64,000 nt of DNA. Source: Pontibacter korlensis (GTDB lineage: Bacteria; Bacteroidota; Bacteroidia; Cytophagales; Hymenobacteraceae). Numbering within the stretch: the first letter of the stretch is position 1; each line of letters opens with the position of its first letter. The notes beneath the pieces are model-generated. The model saw only the letters and a program-made list of their open reading frames with translations. It was not told the DNA's origin and ran no database searches. Positions 17,275 through 24,779 of the stretch are shown here, one piece after another. The DNA is taken from positions 1,121,501-1,185,500 of the forward strand of contig NZ_CP009621.1 in NCBI RefSeq assembly GCF_000973725.1, in the 5' to 3' direction. The translations under genes and the position numbers were made by a program.

Positions 17275-18744
17275 ATGAGACATATCCTCACGCTTCTACT
17301 TTCACTCATACTTACCTTGAATTTTGCCCAGGGGCAGGTACCCAAAGATTCAGAGCTATTCCTGTTGCTGAAGAAGCAGGATAGCACCTTTTTTGAGCGC
17401 GGGTTCAACCAATGTGATCTTGCCTATCTGGAAGGTGCAATTCACCCCGAGCTCAGGTTCTACCACGACCAAAGCGGGATACAGGACAAAAAGATCTTCT
17501 TCGAAAACACACAGAAATACATCTGCTCAGATCTCGATAAAAAGCCCATCAGAAAAGTAGAGGAGCAGAGCTTAGAGGTGTTCCCGCTCTACAACAATGG
17601 TGTTTTGTATGGTGCTATACAGAGCGGTGTACATCATTTCTACATCCGTGAGCCTCAGAAGACGGATGTGCAGACAAGCACAGCAAAATTCACCCATTTA
17701 TACTTGTTAGAAAATGGCAAATGGCTTCTAAAAGAGGTACTGAGTTTTGACCACAATAACCCAAACACCTCCCCCACCACGCTTTCTTTTGATAAAGAAA
17801 TCGTGGCTCTTCTGGAGCAACACAAAGTACCTGCACTAGGTCTAGGCATTATCCAGAATGGCAACCTGAGCAAGATAAATGTTTATGGGAGTTTGAAAGC
17901 AGGTACAGCTGCCCCATACAATACTATCTTTAAAGTTGCCTCACTAGCAAAGCCAATAGCAGCCATGGTTACACTAAAGCTGGTTGATTCAGGGCAGCTG
18001 AGCCTGGACGAACAGCTAGACAAGTATTGGGTTGACCCTGACCTGAAGAAGGATAAGAGGACTAGGAAACTTACACCAAGAATAATACTGACCCACCAAA
18101 CAGGTTTCCCGAACTGGAGATGGATGTCAGAAAAGAAAAAGCTGGCATTCGAGTTTGAGCCTGGCACCAAGTATCAATACTCGGGCGAAGGGTTCGAATA
18201 CCTTAGAAAGGCATTGGAAAAGAAGTTCGGCAAGTCCTTAGAAGAGCTTTCTGACTCGCTGGTATTCAGACCTGCAAAAATGAACGACACACGCTATTGG
18301 TGGAACAACTCAATGGACGAGAAAAGGTATGCCGAAAACCATGATAAGGATGGAAAACAACTGGATACCTATAAGTACTACGAAGCCAACGCAGCAGCAA
18401 ACCTGCTAACAACGGTGGAGGATTACGGCAACTTCCTTGCTTATGTCTTGCATGGAGCTGGGTTAAGCGAGCAGACTTATCAGGAAATGACCAAGAGCCA
18501 AATCAAGCTCAGAGACAAGAACTATTTCGGACTTGGTTGGGAAAAACTAACTGATTTCAGCACGGGAGAGTATGCCCTGCTACACACCGGAAGAGACCAT
18601 GGACTTAGTTCATTGGCAATCATGTTTCCAGAGTCTGGAAACGGGTACGTCATTTTCCTCAATGGCGAGAACGTTGACCAGATCTACGAGAAGTTACTAA
18701 TAGAGCATCTGTACTTAGGCAAAGAGCTCTGGGACAGAAGGTGA
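17275..18744 (+). CDS. NTF2/SnoaL-like domain fused to a class C beta-lactamase-family serine hydrolase
   Basis: I place the start at the internal ATG 17275 because a signal peptide (RHILTLLLSLILTLNFAQG) begins there; the longer frame from 17245 would put ten polar residues ahead of it. The mature N-terminal part (about 25-165) looks like a DUF4440/SnoaL-type NTF2 fold (LLKKQDSTFFERGFNQCDL, GKWLLKEVLSFDHN). The C-terminal part (about 170-489) is a serine hydrolase of the AmpC/PBP4-like family: nucleophile motif SLAK (Ser about 223, Lys 226), YSG (about 302) at the place of YxN, and HTGRDHG (about 437) at the place of KTG. Likely a periplasmic esterase, amidase or peptidase rather than an antibiotic-resistance enzyme. 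Substrate unknown. Confidence 0.82.
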   Translation: MRHILTLLLSLILTLNFAQGQVPKDSELFLLLKKQDSTFFERGFNQCDLAYLEGAIHPELRFYHDQSGIQDKKIFFENTQKYICSDLDKKPIRKVEEQSLEVFPLYNNGVLYGAIQSGVHHFYIREPQKTDVQTSTAKFTHLYLLENGKWLLKEVLSFDHNNPNTSPTTLSFDKEIVALLEQHKVPALGLGIIQNGNLSKINVYGSLKAGTAAPYNTIFKVASLAKPIAAMVTLKLVDSGQLSLDEQLDKYWVDPDLKKDKRTRKLTPRIILTHQTGFPNWRWMSEKKKLAFEFEPGTKYQYSGEGFEYLRKALEKKFGKSLEELSDSLVFRPAKMNDTRYWWNNSMDEKRYAENHDKDGKQLDTYKYYEANAAANLLTTVEDYGNFLAYVLHGAGLSEQTYQEMTKSQIKLRDKNYFGLGWEKLTDFSTGEYALLHTGRDHGLSSLAIMFPESGNGYVIFLNGENVDQIYEKLLIEHLYLGKELWDRR

Positions 18745-18793
18745 CATCTTGGCTAAGGCTCAAGCTCCTAATAAACTACAGTGTGATCAAGTG

Positions 18794-19426
18794 CTATCTC
18801 TTTGCCGGCATTTGAGGGCTCTGTATTCTTCGCTGAGGCACCAACACCACACGACGGCCTGTTACTTCCTCTAAGATTGGCTTAAGTACTTTTTCAGCGT
18901 TAACCTTTGTCTGATTAAGTATACCAGAATTAAGAGCGGCTTTCTTCACGTTCGCCTCAGCATACTTATAGCTTTCCTGCACCAGGTCGGCATCCTGAAA
19001 GTAAGTATTCTCCTTACTGAAGACTTTAGACTTGCTATGGTCAATTTTATAGTAGCAGATTTCCGGCTCAGGCAGAGCCACCTGCACCAACGAGTCGCCT
19101 TGAAACTCTATGTCTGCCTGCGTTATTTTGGTAAAGTCAACACAGCCTACAGCTTCTCCAGACACTATCAGCACAATCTTGGAATTCGGCACCCAGCGCG
19201 ACACATTCTTTTCATACTCTACCACATCTTTAAAATTGTAGCGCACCAGCTCCATCCGGCCCAGGTCCTCTACAGAGGTAAGTATGGTATTGTAGTTCAC
19301 TACTACTTCCGGCTCCTTCTTTTCCGGTTTATTGAAGTATTCATTGAAAGTGCGCCACAGGAATATGCCAAGCGCAACAAGTATAACCCAAGGAACGAGT
19401 TTGATTAGAAAGCGAAGTAAGGGCAT
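18794..19426 (-). CDS. DUF4230 domain-containing membrane-anchored protein
   Basis: 210 residues: an N-terminal membrane anchor (about 4-24, FLIKLVPWVILVALGIFLW), a short linker with KKEPEV, and a DUF4230 domain (about 40-195) with the pattern TILTSVEDLGRMELVRYNFKDVVEYEK and the GEAVGCVDFTKI segment, ending in a basic tail (VPQRRIQSPQMPAKR). The domain has unknown function, and is thought to lie outside the inner membrane. Short intergenic spaces on both sides; it may follow the PLP-enzyme gene at 19490, which is 63 bases upstream on the same strand. Confidence 0.85.
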   Translation of the reverse strand: MPLLRFLIKLVPWVILVALGIFLWRTFNEYFNKPEKKEPEVVVNYNTILTSVEDLGRMELVRYNFKDVVEYEKNVSRWVPNSKIVLIVSGEAVGCVDFTKITQADIEFQGDSLVQVALPEPEICYYKIDHSKSKVFSKENTYFQDADLVQESYKYAEANVKKAALNSGILNQTKVNAEKVLKPILEEVTGRRVVLVPQRRIQSPQMPAKR

Positions 19427-19489
19427 TTAGTGCTTTATCTGTTTTTAGGTACAGATACGCAGTTACAAAGATTGTGCTACAAATTTATA

Positions 19490-20401
19490 CTACACCTGCA
19501 CCCCCAGTCGCTCTTTAAAGCCAACATTGCCTTGCAGGCCACCTGTATGCACTGCCACAATGGTGCTGCCTCGCTTAAAATAGCCTTTCCTGATCAGGTC
19601 GAACAGGCCGTAGAACATCTTCCCTGTATAAACCGGCTCCAACGGAATGTAGTGCTGCTGCTTAAATTGCTCCATAAAAGCTATCAGCTCCGGCTTTATT
19701 TTAGCATAGCCCCCGAAATGATAATCCGTAATGAGCTGCCAATTGCTGTAGCTTTGCCCACCATAAGCTATTACCAGCTCCTCTACCTCCTGTTGCAGAA
19801 ACTCCCCGCCTTTCAGTGCCGGAAAACCCAGCACCTGCTTCTCTCCTTCCAGGCTAGCTACAATGCCTGCCAATGTTCCACCAGTACCTGCGGCGCAGCA
19901 GATGTAATCATACTCAAGGGGAATGTCCTGCACAATTTCGGTGCAGCCTTTTACGGCCAGCAAATTGGTACCACCCTCGGGCAGCAGGTATACCTTACCA
20001 AACTGCCTTTGAAGCTCTTCCAGAAAATCAGGTTCGTTTTTTAGCCTGTATTTTTCGCGGCTGATGTAGTGCAGCTGCATACCACAGGAAGTGGCAAAGC
20101 TTAGGGTAGGGTTAAGTGGCAGGTGCTCTTCGCCCCGGATTATACCGATGGTGTTAAAGCCATACTCTCTACCAGCTGCTGCCGTGGCGGCAATATGGTT
20201 AGAATAAGCTCCTCCAAAAGTCAGCAAGGTGTCGTATCCCTGCTGCTTTGCCTCCTGCAGGTTATACTTTAGTTTGCGCCACTTATTGCCCGAAATGTGC
20301 GGGTGCAGCAGGTCTTCTCGTTTAACCCACAGCGTAACGCTCTGTTCCTGCAACAGGCTATCTTCTAACTTCTGCAAAGGTGCTTCTCCCATACTTGTCA
20401 A
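19490..20401 (-). CDS. 1-aminocyclopropane-1-carboxylate deaminase / D-cysteine desulfhydrase family PLP enzyme
   Basis: 303 residues of the fold-type II PLP family. The PLP lysine is in SGNKWRK (Lys40), followed by LLTFGGAYSNHIAATAA (nucleophile Ser/Asn-His segment, about 60-76) and the phosphate-binding loop CCAAGTGGTLAG (about 169-180). Family members release ammonia from D-cysteine or from ACC. Bacteroidota copies are usually annotated by family only; D-cysteine desulfhydrase is more plausible than ACC deaminase because there is no plant-related context, but the sequence does not decide this. Cytoplasmic. The start could also be the ATG at residue 4 (20392). Confidence 0.85.
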   Translation of the reverse strand: MTSMGEAPLQKLEDSLLQEQSVTLWVKREDLLHPHISGNKWRKLKYNLQEAKQQGYDTLLTFGGAYSNHIAATAAAGREYGFNTIGIIRGEEHLPLNPTLSFATSCGMQLHYISREKYRLKNEPDFLEELQRQFGKVYLLPEGGTNLLAVKGCTEIVQDIPLEYDYICCAAGTGGTLAGIVASLEGEKQVLGFPALKGGEFLQQEVEELVIAYGGQSYSNWQLITDYHFGGYAKIKPELIAFMEQFKQQHYIPLEPVYTGKMFYGLFDLIRKGYFKRGSTIVAVHTGGLQGNVGFKERLGVQV

Positions 20402-20409
20402 AAATGGTA

Positions 20410-20438
20410 AAAAAGAAGCCCCGGCAATAACCGAGGCT
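20410..20438 (-). terminator. Terminator of the yfhO-like gene
   Basis: Read on the minus strand: AGCCTCGG, 6-base loop, CCGGGGCT (one G-U pair), then TTCTTTTTT. It lies about 115 bases past the stop at 20555 and directly upstream of the next gene start at 20401, insulating that gene. Confidence 0.8.
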
Positions 20439-20508
20439 CTATTTTATACTTTAAGAACTTCTTGAATCAGGATGTAAGGCCAAAAGTTAGGATGGATACT
20501 TTTAATCC

Positions 20509-20550
20509 TCCCCCACTTTCTGACCTTCTAACTCTTTAACTTTCTAACTT
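20509..20550. repeat. Dispersed intergenic repeat, copy 2
   Basis: Second copy of the CTAAC-unit element, 28 bases identical to 15646-15673 (here 20523-20550) and similar for about 14 bases before that. It lies just past the stop of the YfhO gene. Confidence 0.7.
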
Positions 20551-20554
20551 ACTA

Positions 20555-23011
20555 CTATACTTTCTCCACAATAGTCTCTTCAACTGGCTTTTTCTTAACG
20601 CCATAGAAGATAGCACCAACTACTACTAAAAGCAGCAAGATCGAGGAAATCAGCGATACAGTATTACCAGTATAGTAAGACTGTGGCGCGAACTTAAACT
20701 CTATAGTATGCTTACCAGCTGGCACCTCCATAGCGCGTAATACATAGTTAGCACGGAAATGATCTACTGGCTCGCCATCAAGATAAGCTTGCCACCCTTC
20801 TGGGTAGTAGATTTCGGAGAATACTACCAGCCCCTCTTTCGCAGCATGATACTCATACTTGAGGTAATTCGGCTCATACTCTACTAACTTAATGTTGGCG
20901 CTATCGGTGCTGAAATAGCGGCGCTCTATTGGGAATTTGTTCACGTCCACCACGGCAGTAGAACCTGCATCAAACATCGTCAGTGCATTCAACTCCTCGT
21001 CCGGCGACTGCACTGGCTGTACTTCTTCTACAAACCAGGCATTTCCTAAAGCATCCGGTATGCGCTGCACCGGCTGTTTTTGATCTCCTGTAATGGCATA
21101 GCGGGTGTTCAGCATGCGTAGCACTTCCAGGTTATTCTGCGAAATGTGGCGGTCTATCAGATCCTGGTAGCGACGCAGCTTAGCTCCGTGGTAGCCTCCT
21201 ACCGATTTATGAAAGTATGAAGTACGGGCATCGTTAAACGGATTAGGCAGATTGATGACACGGTAGCTCAGGCCCCTTTCCTTATCCTGCGTATCCTGCA
21301 GAATCATTTGGTCTGCTGGAGTTGGCTGGAAGAAGTTAGCCTCCACTTGGCGCTCAAAGTCACCGTTGTTCAGGTAACGCTGATCTACTGCCCACAGGTC
21401 TACAAGCACCAATATTCCTACACCCGCAATAGCTACATTAGCAGAAAGTTTATTCTTAACATAGAAGTACAGCAATGCTGCTGCCAGCACTATGAAAGCA
21501 AATGAGCGGAAGGCATCGGAACGCATCATGCTCTCGCGGTCAGCACGGATAGCATCTATCGGGAACTGCGCCTGTATCAGTCTCTGGTCGGTTTCTGACA
21601 TGAAGCTGGCAGTACCGGCAAACAGCCATACCAGCAAACAAATGCCTGCAGTTATACCTCCAGAGATCAGCAGCTTCTTATCTAGGTCTTTTATTTGGCT
21701 ACGCTCGTTAATCAGCTTCCACAAAGCAAGTATAGCCAGGAACGGAATAGTGATTTGGGCAATAACTAGCGCCGACGACACTGCCCTGAACTTGTTGTAG
21801 AGCGGGAAGTGATCGAACATAAAGTAGTTGAACGCTTCGAAATTCTTACCCCAGGCCAGTACGATAGAAAGAATGGTACCTGCTACCAACCAGCTTGTCC
21901 AGCGGCGGTCTACTATAAACAGACCTAGCACAAACAGGAATACTACAATAGCACCTACATACACAGGCCCGCTTGTCATTGGCTGCGGCCCCCAGTACAT
22001 TGGCAAACCTTGCTTTACCAATTGCTCTGCCTGCGCAGGTGCGGCGCCCATTTTAAGAAAAGCATTGTATGTTTCAGAATCCGTATCGAGCGGGGCACTG
22101 CTGCTGCCACCGTAGAAGTCAGGGATTAGCAGCGTCATAGTTTCACTAACACCGTAGCTCCAGTTAAAGGCATACTCACGGTCAAGGCCACTGCCTACAT
22201 CATTGCCGCTATTTGGCTGCGTAAGCTCTGACTTACCACGTATACTGAACTCGCTATACTCAGCAGTAGTGTACAATCTTCCAAAGTTCACGCCTACAGC
22301 AAGTATGGCAGCTACCAAAAGCACAACCCCGTGCTTCAGCAGCTCTGCAAAAGTGCCATTCTTAAAAGCATATATGATTTCCACCACAGCAAATACCAGC
22401 ACCAGCAGCAGCATGTAGTACGTCATCTGCAGGTGGTTGAAGTGCAGGTTCATGGTGAGGCCTACGGCAAACAGGGCAGCACCAATCCAGAGGTTCTTGC
22501 GCAGCGCGTAAATAAGGCCTGCCAACACCATCGGGATGTAAGCTATGGTCAGGGACTTAGTGTTGTGCCCTGCCTCTAAAATGATGAGGTTATAAGAAGT
22601 AAAGGAAAAAGCCACTGCGCCTATGATGGCTAGCCAGGTGCTCATACCCATGGCCACCAAGAGTATATAGGCGCAGATAAGTGTAATAAAGATATTCCCC
22701 GCCAGGGCTGGCAGGTCGAAAGTCAGTACTTTATGAATATAGCCTGACCAGTCTCCAGGAAAGTGCGTCTGGATAAGGTAAGCTGGCATACCTCCAAACA
22801 TGGAGTTAGTCCAGAGGGCTTCTTCGCCAGTACGTTCACGGTAATCCTGTATCTCTTTGGCACCGCCCTTAAACTGCAGGATGTCGTGCTGAGCAAGGCC
22901 TTTATCCTGGAAAAGCACCGGCGAAAAGTATACCGCCGTCAGAATCAGGAAAACTAGTACTGCGATGGCATGTGGTAGCACATCGCGTTTAAAGTTGAAG
23001 GAAGTTGTCAT
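20555..23011 (-). CDS. YfhO family multi-pass membrane protein
   Basis: 818 residues from the ATG at 23011 (a TTG three codons upstream is open but lies inside the likely ribosome site GAAAGA). About 13 membrane segments span residues 12-545, starting DVLPHAIAVLVFLILTAVYF, followed by a soluble domain (about 545-780) and a last membrane helix (about 785-805, VSLISSILLLLVVVGAIFYGV). This is the bacterial YfhO/GT-C-like layout; in firmicutes YfhO acts in lipoteichoic acid glycosylation, so this protein may be a lipid-linked glycosyltransferase in envelope biogenesis. The large first loop carries the QHDILQFKGGAKEI stretch, in the position of the catalytic acidic loop of GT-C enzymes. It follows the DUF4834 gene by about 40 bases and is probably in one operon with it. 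Confidence 0.88.
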   Translation of the reverse strand: MTTSFNFKRDVLPHAIAVLVFLILTAVYFSPVLFQDKGLAQHDILQFKGGAKEIQDYRERTGEEALWTNSMFGGMPAYLIQTHFPGDWSGYIHKVLTFDLPALAGNIFITLICAYILLVAMGMSTWLAIIGAVAFSFTSYNLIILEAGHNTKSLTIAYIPMVLAGLIYALRKNLWIGAALFAVGLTMNLHFNHLQMTYYMLLLVLVFAVVEIIYAFKNGTFAELLKHGVVLLVAAILAVGVNFGRLYTTAEYSEFSIRGKSELTQPNSGNDVGSGLDREYAFNWSYGVSETMTLLIPDFYGGSSSAPLDTDSETYNAFLKMGAAPAQAEQLVKQGLPMYWGPQPMTSGPVYVGAIVVFLFVLGLFIVDRRWTSWLVAGTILSIVLAWGKNFEAFNYFMFDHFPLYNKFRAVSSALVIAQITIPFLAILALWKLINERSQIKDLDKKLLISGGITAGICLLVWLFAGTASFMSETDQRLIQAQFPIDAIRADRESMMRSDAFRSFAFIVLAAALLYFYVKNKLSANVAIAGVGILVLVDLWAVDQRYLNNGDFERQVEANFFQPTPADQMILQDTQDKERGLSYRVINLPNPFNDARTSYFHKSVGGYHGAKLRRYQDLIDRHISQNNLEVLRMLNTRYAITGDQKQPVQRIPDALGNAWFVEEVQPVQSPDEELNALTMFDAGSTAVVDVNKFPIERRYFSTDSANIKLVEYEPNYLKYEYHAAKEGLVVFSEIYYPEGWQAYLDGEPVDHFRANYVLRAMEVPAGKHTIEFKFAPQSYYTGNTVSLISSILLLLVVVGAIFYGVKKKPVEETIVEKV

Positions 23012-23052
23012 ATCTTTCAAAAACCCAAAATAGAGTTTGAAAGATAGGAGTT

Positions 23053-23331
23053 TTATTTCACTTCTTCATAATCCACATACTCCCCGCCATTGAAAGTCTT
23101 GCGCTCTGGCTGCTCCGGAATATAGTCTATCTTAACATTGCCTTTGGCACGGCCATTTTCATTTTGCCTATGCTGCTGTGCCTGGCCTTGCTGATGCATG
23201 TTAGAATAAAAGAAGGTGCCATTGCGCATTTTCTTCTTGATAAACATCCCCAACAGCCACCTAAGCAATGCAGGTGCAACCATTCGAATGAAGAAAATTA
23301 TGAGCAATGTAGTGAATATGAACTTGATCAT
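23053..23331 (-). CDS. DUF4834 family small membrane protein
   Basis: 92 residues from the ATG at 23331, chosen because AGAGAAAG lies 7 bases before it; the frame is open further to 23367. One strong membrane segment (about 4-27, FIFTTLLIIFFIRMVAPALLRWLL) is followed by a basic patch (KKKMRN), a Gln-rich spacer and the family's C-terminal GGEYVDYEEVK. Function unknown; found widely in Bacteroidota, often beside YfhO as here. Confidence 0.82.
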   Translation of the reverse strand: MIKFIFTTLLIIFFIRMVAPALLRWLLGMFIKKKMRNGTFFYSNMHQQGQAQQHRQNENGRAKGNVKIDYIPEQPERKTFNGGEYVDYEEVK

Positions 23332-23542
23332 CGTGATGCTTTCTCTTTTGGGTAATGCATACTGCAAAAACAGTACCTATACTTCTATACAACTCCTTTG
23401 CCAGGCTTTTGTTATCTGACTTTTTGGCGTATGTGCAGCAAAGATAAGGAGTATAGTTCTGAAATGCAGGTTTGTGTAGCTTAGTTCCGGTGCGGCAAGC
23501 TGGTTCATACCTTACACCTGTACTTTTAACGATAGAGAGCAA

Positions 23543-23585
23543 AAAGCAAAAGGGGCACATGCTGTACATATGCCCCTTTTGCTTT
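23543..23585 (-). terminator. Terminator of the gene at 23608
   Basis: Perfect 15-bp stem 23543-23557 / 23571-23585 with a 13-base loop. On the minus strand it is followed by TTTTTGC. It starts 23 bases after the stop. Confidence 0.85.
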
Positions 23586-23607
23586 ACCTGCCGCTAAGGG
23601 CTCTATA

Positions 23608-24537
23608 CTATTTCCCCTTTCCAAAGCTGGCCTGCAAACCAATAGAAGGTATAAAGGTAAAACCGGAAAAGCTGTAAGAGCTGCTGTTTAGTAGCTTATA
23701 ACTACCGTAGTTTTGATAGTACATGGTGATGGCCGGCAAGATGTAAATGTACTTAAAGCCTAGCTTTGCATTGACGAACAGACCAAAAGACCCAAAGCTG
23801 TTCTTCTCCATTAGCGGATTTACTTTCTCAACCTCGGTCCCATACTTCTGGAAAAGCCTGCCTGGCTCAAAGCCATACTTCACGGAGGTGTAATTGTATA
23901 CCGCTCCGAACGCAACGCTGCCTTTCTCCTCTTCCACTCCAAACGATTTACTAAAAATGATCGGCACTGTTACATCACGGCGTTTTGCAGTAAACTGGAG
24001 TAATGGCTGCAGCTTGTCCAGAAACAACTTATCAATCCACTCAGAACTTTGCCCCGCGTACTGTAAGCCTACACTACCATACCACTCCCCGGCTTCAGCA
24101 CCGATACCAGGATTATCTGGCGTGCCTGTCGGGCCTAAGAACTGGTACTGCGTATCAAAAACGTGTACACCCGAAGCATACTTGTATCCTACGTCCACAC
24201 GCCTGGCTATACCATAGCGAATGTAAAAGTCAAAGGTTGGCCCCACCGGATCTAGGGAGTATGCCAGCATAGCTTTTGTGGCAGCCTCTACTTCATCATC
24301 ATAGTATACAGAATCTCTCTTAGCAATGGCGTCCACAGCCGCTTTACCAATATCGTCGAGCTGGCCAATTGGCTCTGTAGCAATGTTGCCGCCAAAGTTC
24401 AGTCCTACTTTAAACTTGCCTGTGGCCGTAACTTTGCCAGAGTTAATTACTGCGCGTGGGGCTGTACAGCTCACCACTGACACCAACAACAGCACAAGCA
24501 TACATGCCTTGTGCACTAAAGCTGTAGAAAAGCGCAT
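23608..24537 (-). CDS. Lipoprotein-signal outer membrane beta-barrel-like protein
   Basis: 309 residues. A signal (about 1-23) ends in VVSC, a lipobox (Cys24), although a barrel with a lipobox is unusual. The rest has many amphipathic strands with Gly/aromatic alternation (KFKVGLNFGGNIATEP, FDFYIRYGIARRVDVGYKYASG, KLGFKYIYILPAITMYYQNYGSY), ending in FIPSIGLQASFGKGK. It is likely an outer-membrane protein of unknown role. The C-terminus lacks the classical terminal Phe. Followed by a strong hairpin; upstream, in the carB direction, is an independent terminator. Confidence 0.7.
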   Translation of the reverse strand: MRFSTALVHKACMLVLLLVSVVSCTAPRAVINSGKVTATGKFKVGLNFGGNIATEPIGQLDDIGKAAVDAIAKRDSVYYDDEVEAATKAMLAYSLDPVGPTFDFYIRYGIARRVDVGYKYASGVHVFDTQYQFLGPTGTPDNPGIGAEAGEWYGSVGLQYAGQSSEWIDKLFLDKLQPLLQFTAKRRDVTVPIIFSKSFGVEEEKGSVAFGAVYNYTSVKYGFEPGRLFQKYGTEVEKVNPLMEKNSFGSFGLFVNAKLGFKYIYILPAITMYYQNYGSYKLLNSSSYSFSGFTFIPSIGLQASFGKGK

Positions 24538-24727
24538 CCGTTTCCTGTAAAAATGTTCCTTATGGTTTTGAGAGATAGAAACCCGCTGATTTTTGGTGTA
24601 GCGGGGGAGACTGCCTGTACAGAGAAACTATACTTTGCAAATCGCCGTTCCTTCTTACACAAAGCTACAGAAACGGCAAGCTCATTTACAATACGTCAAC
24701 AAAATATTCGGAAACCGATATAAAATA

Positions 24728-24755
24728 AAAGCGCCCTCGTAATGGAAGGCGCTTT
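24728..24755 (-). terminator. Terminator of carB
   Basis: AAAGCGCC (24728-24735) pairs with GGCGCTTT (24748-24755). On the minus strand a TTTTATTTTAT run follows. It lies only 25 bases past the carB stop, so no lost C-terminal domain is hidden downstream. Confidence 0.85.
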
Positions 24756-24779
24756 CTTAAACATGTATGGAGTGAGCTT

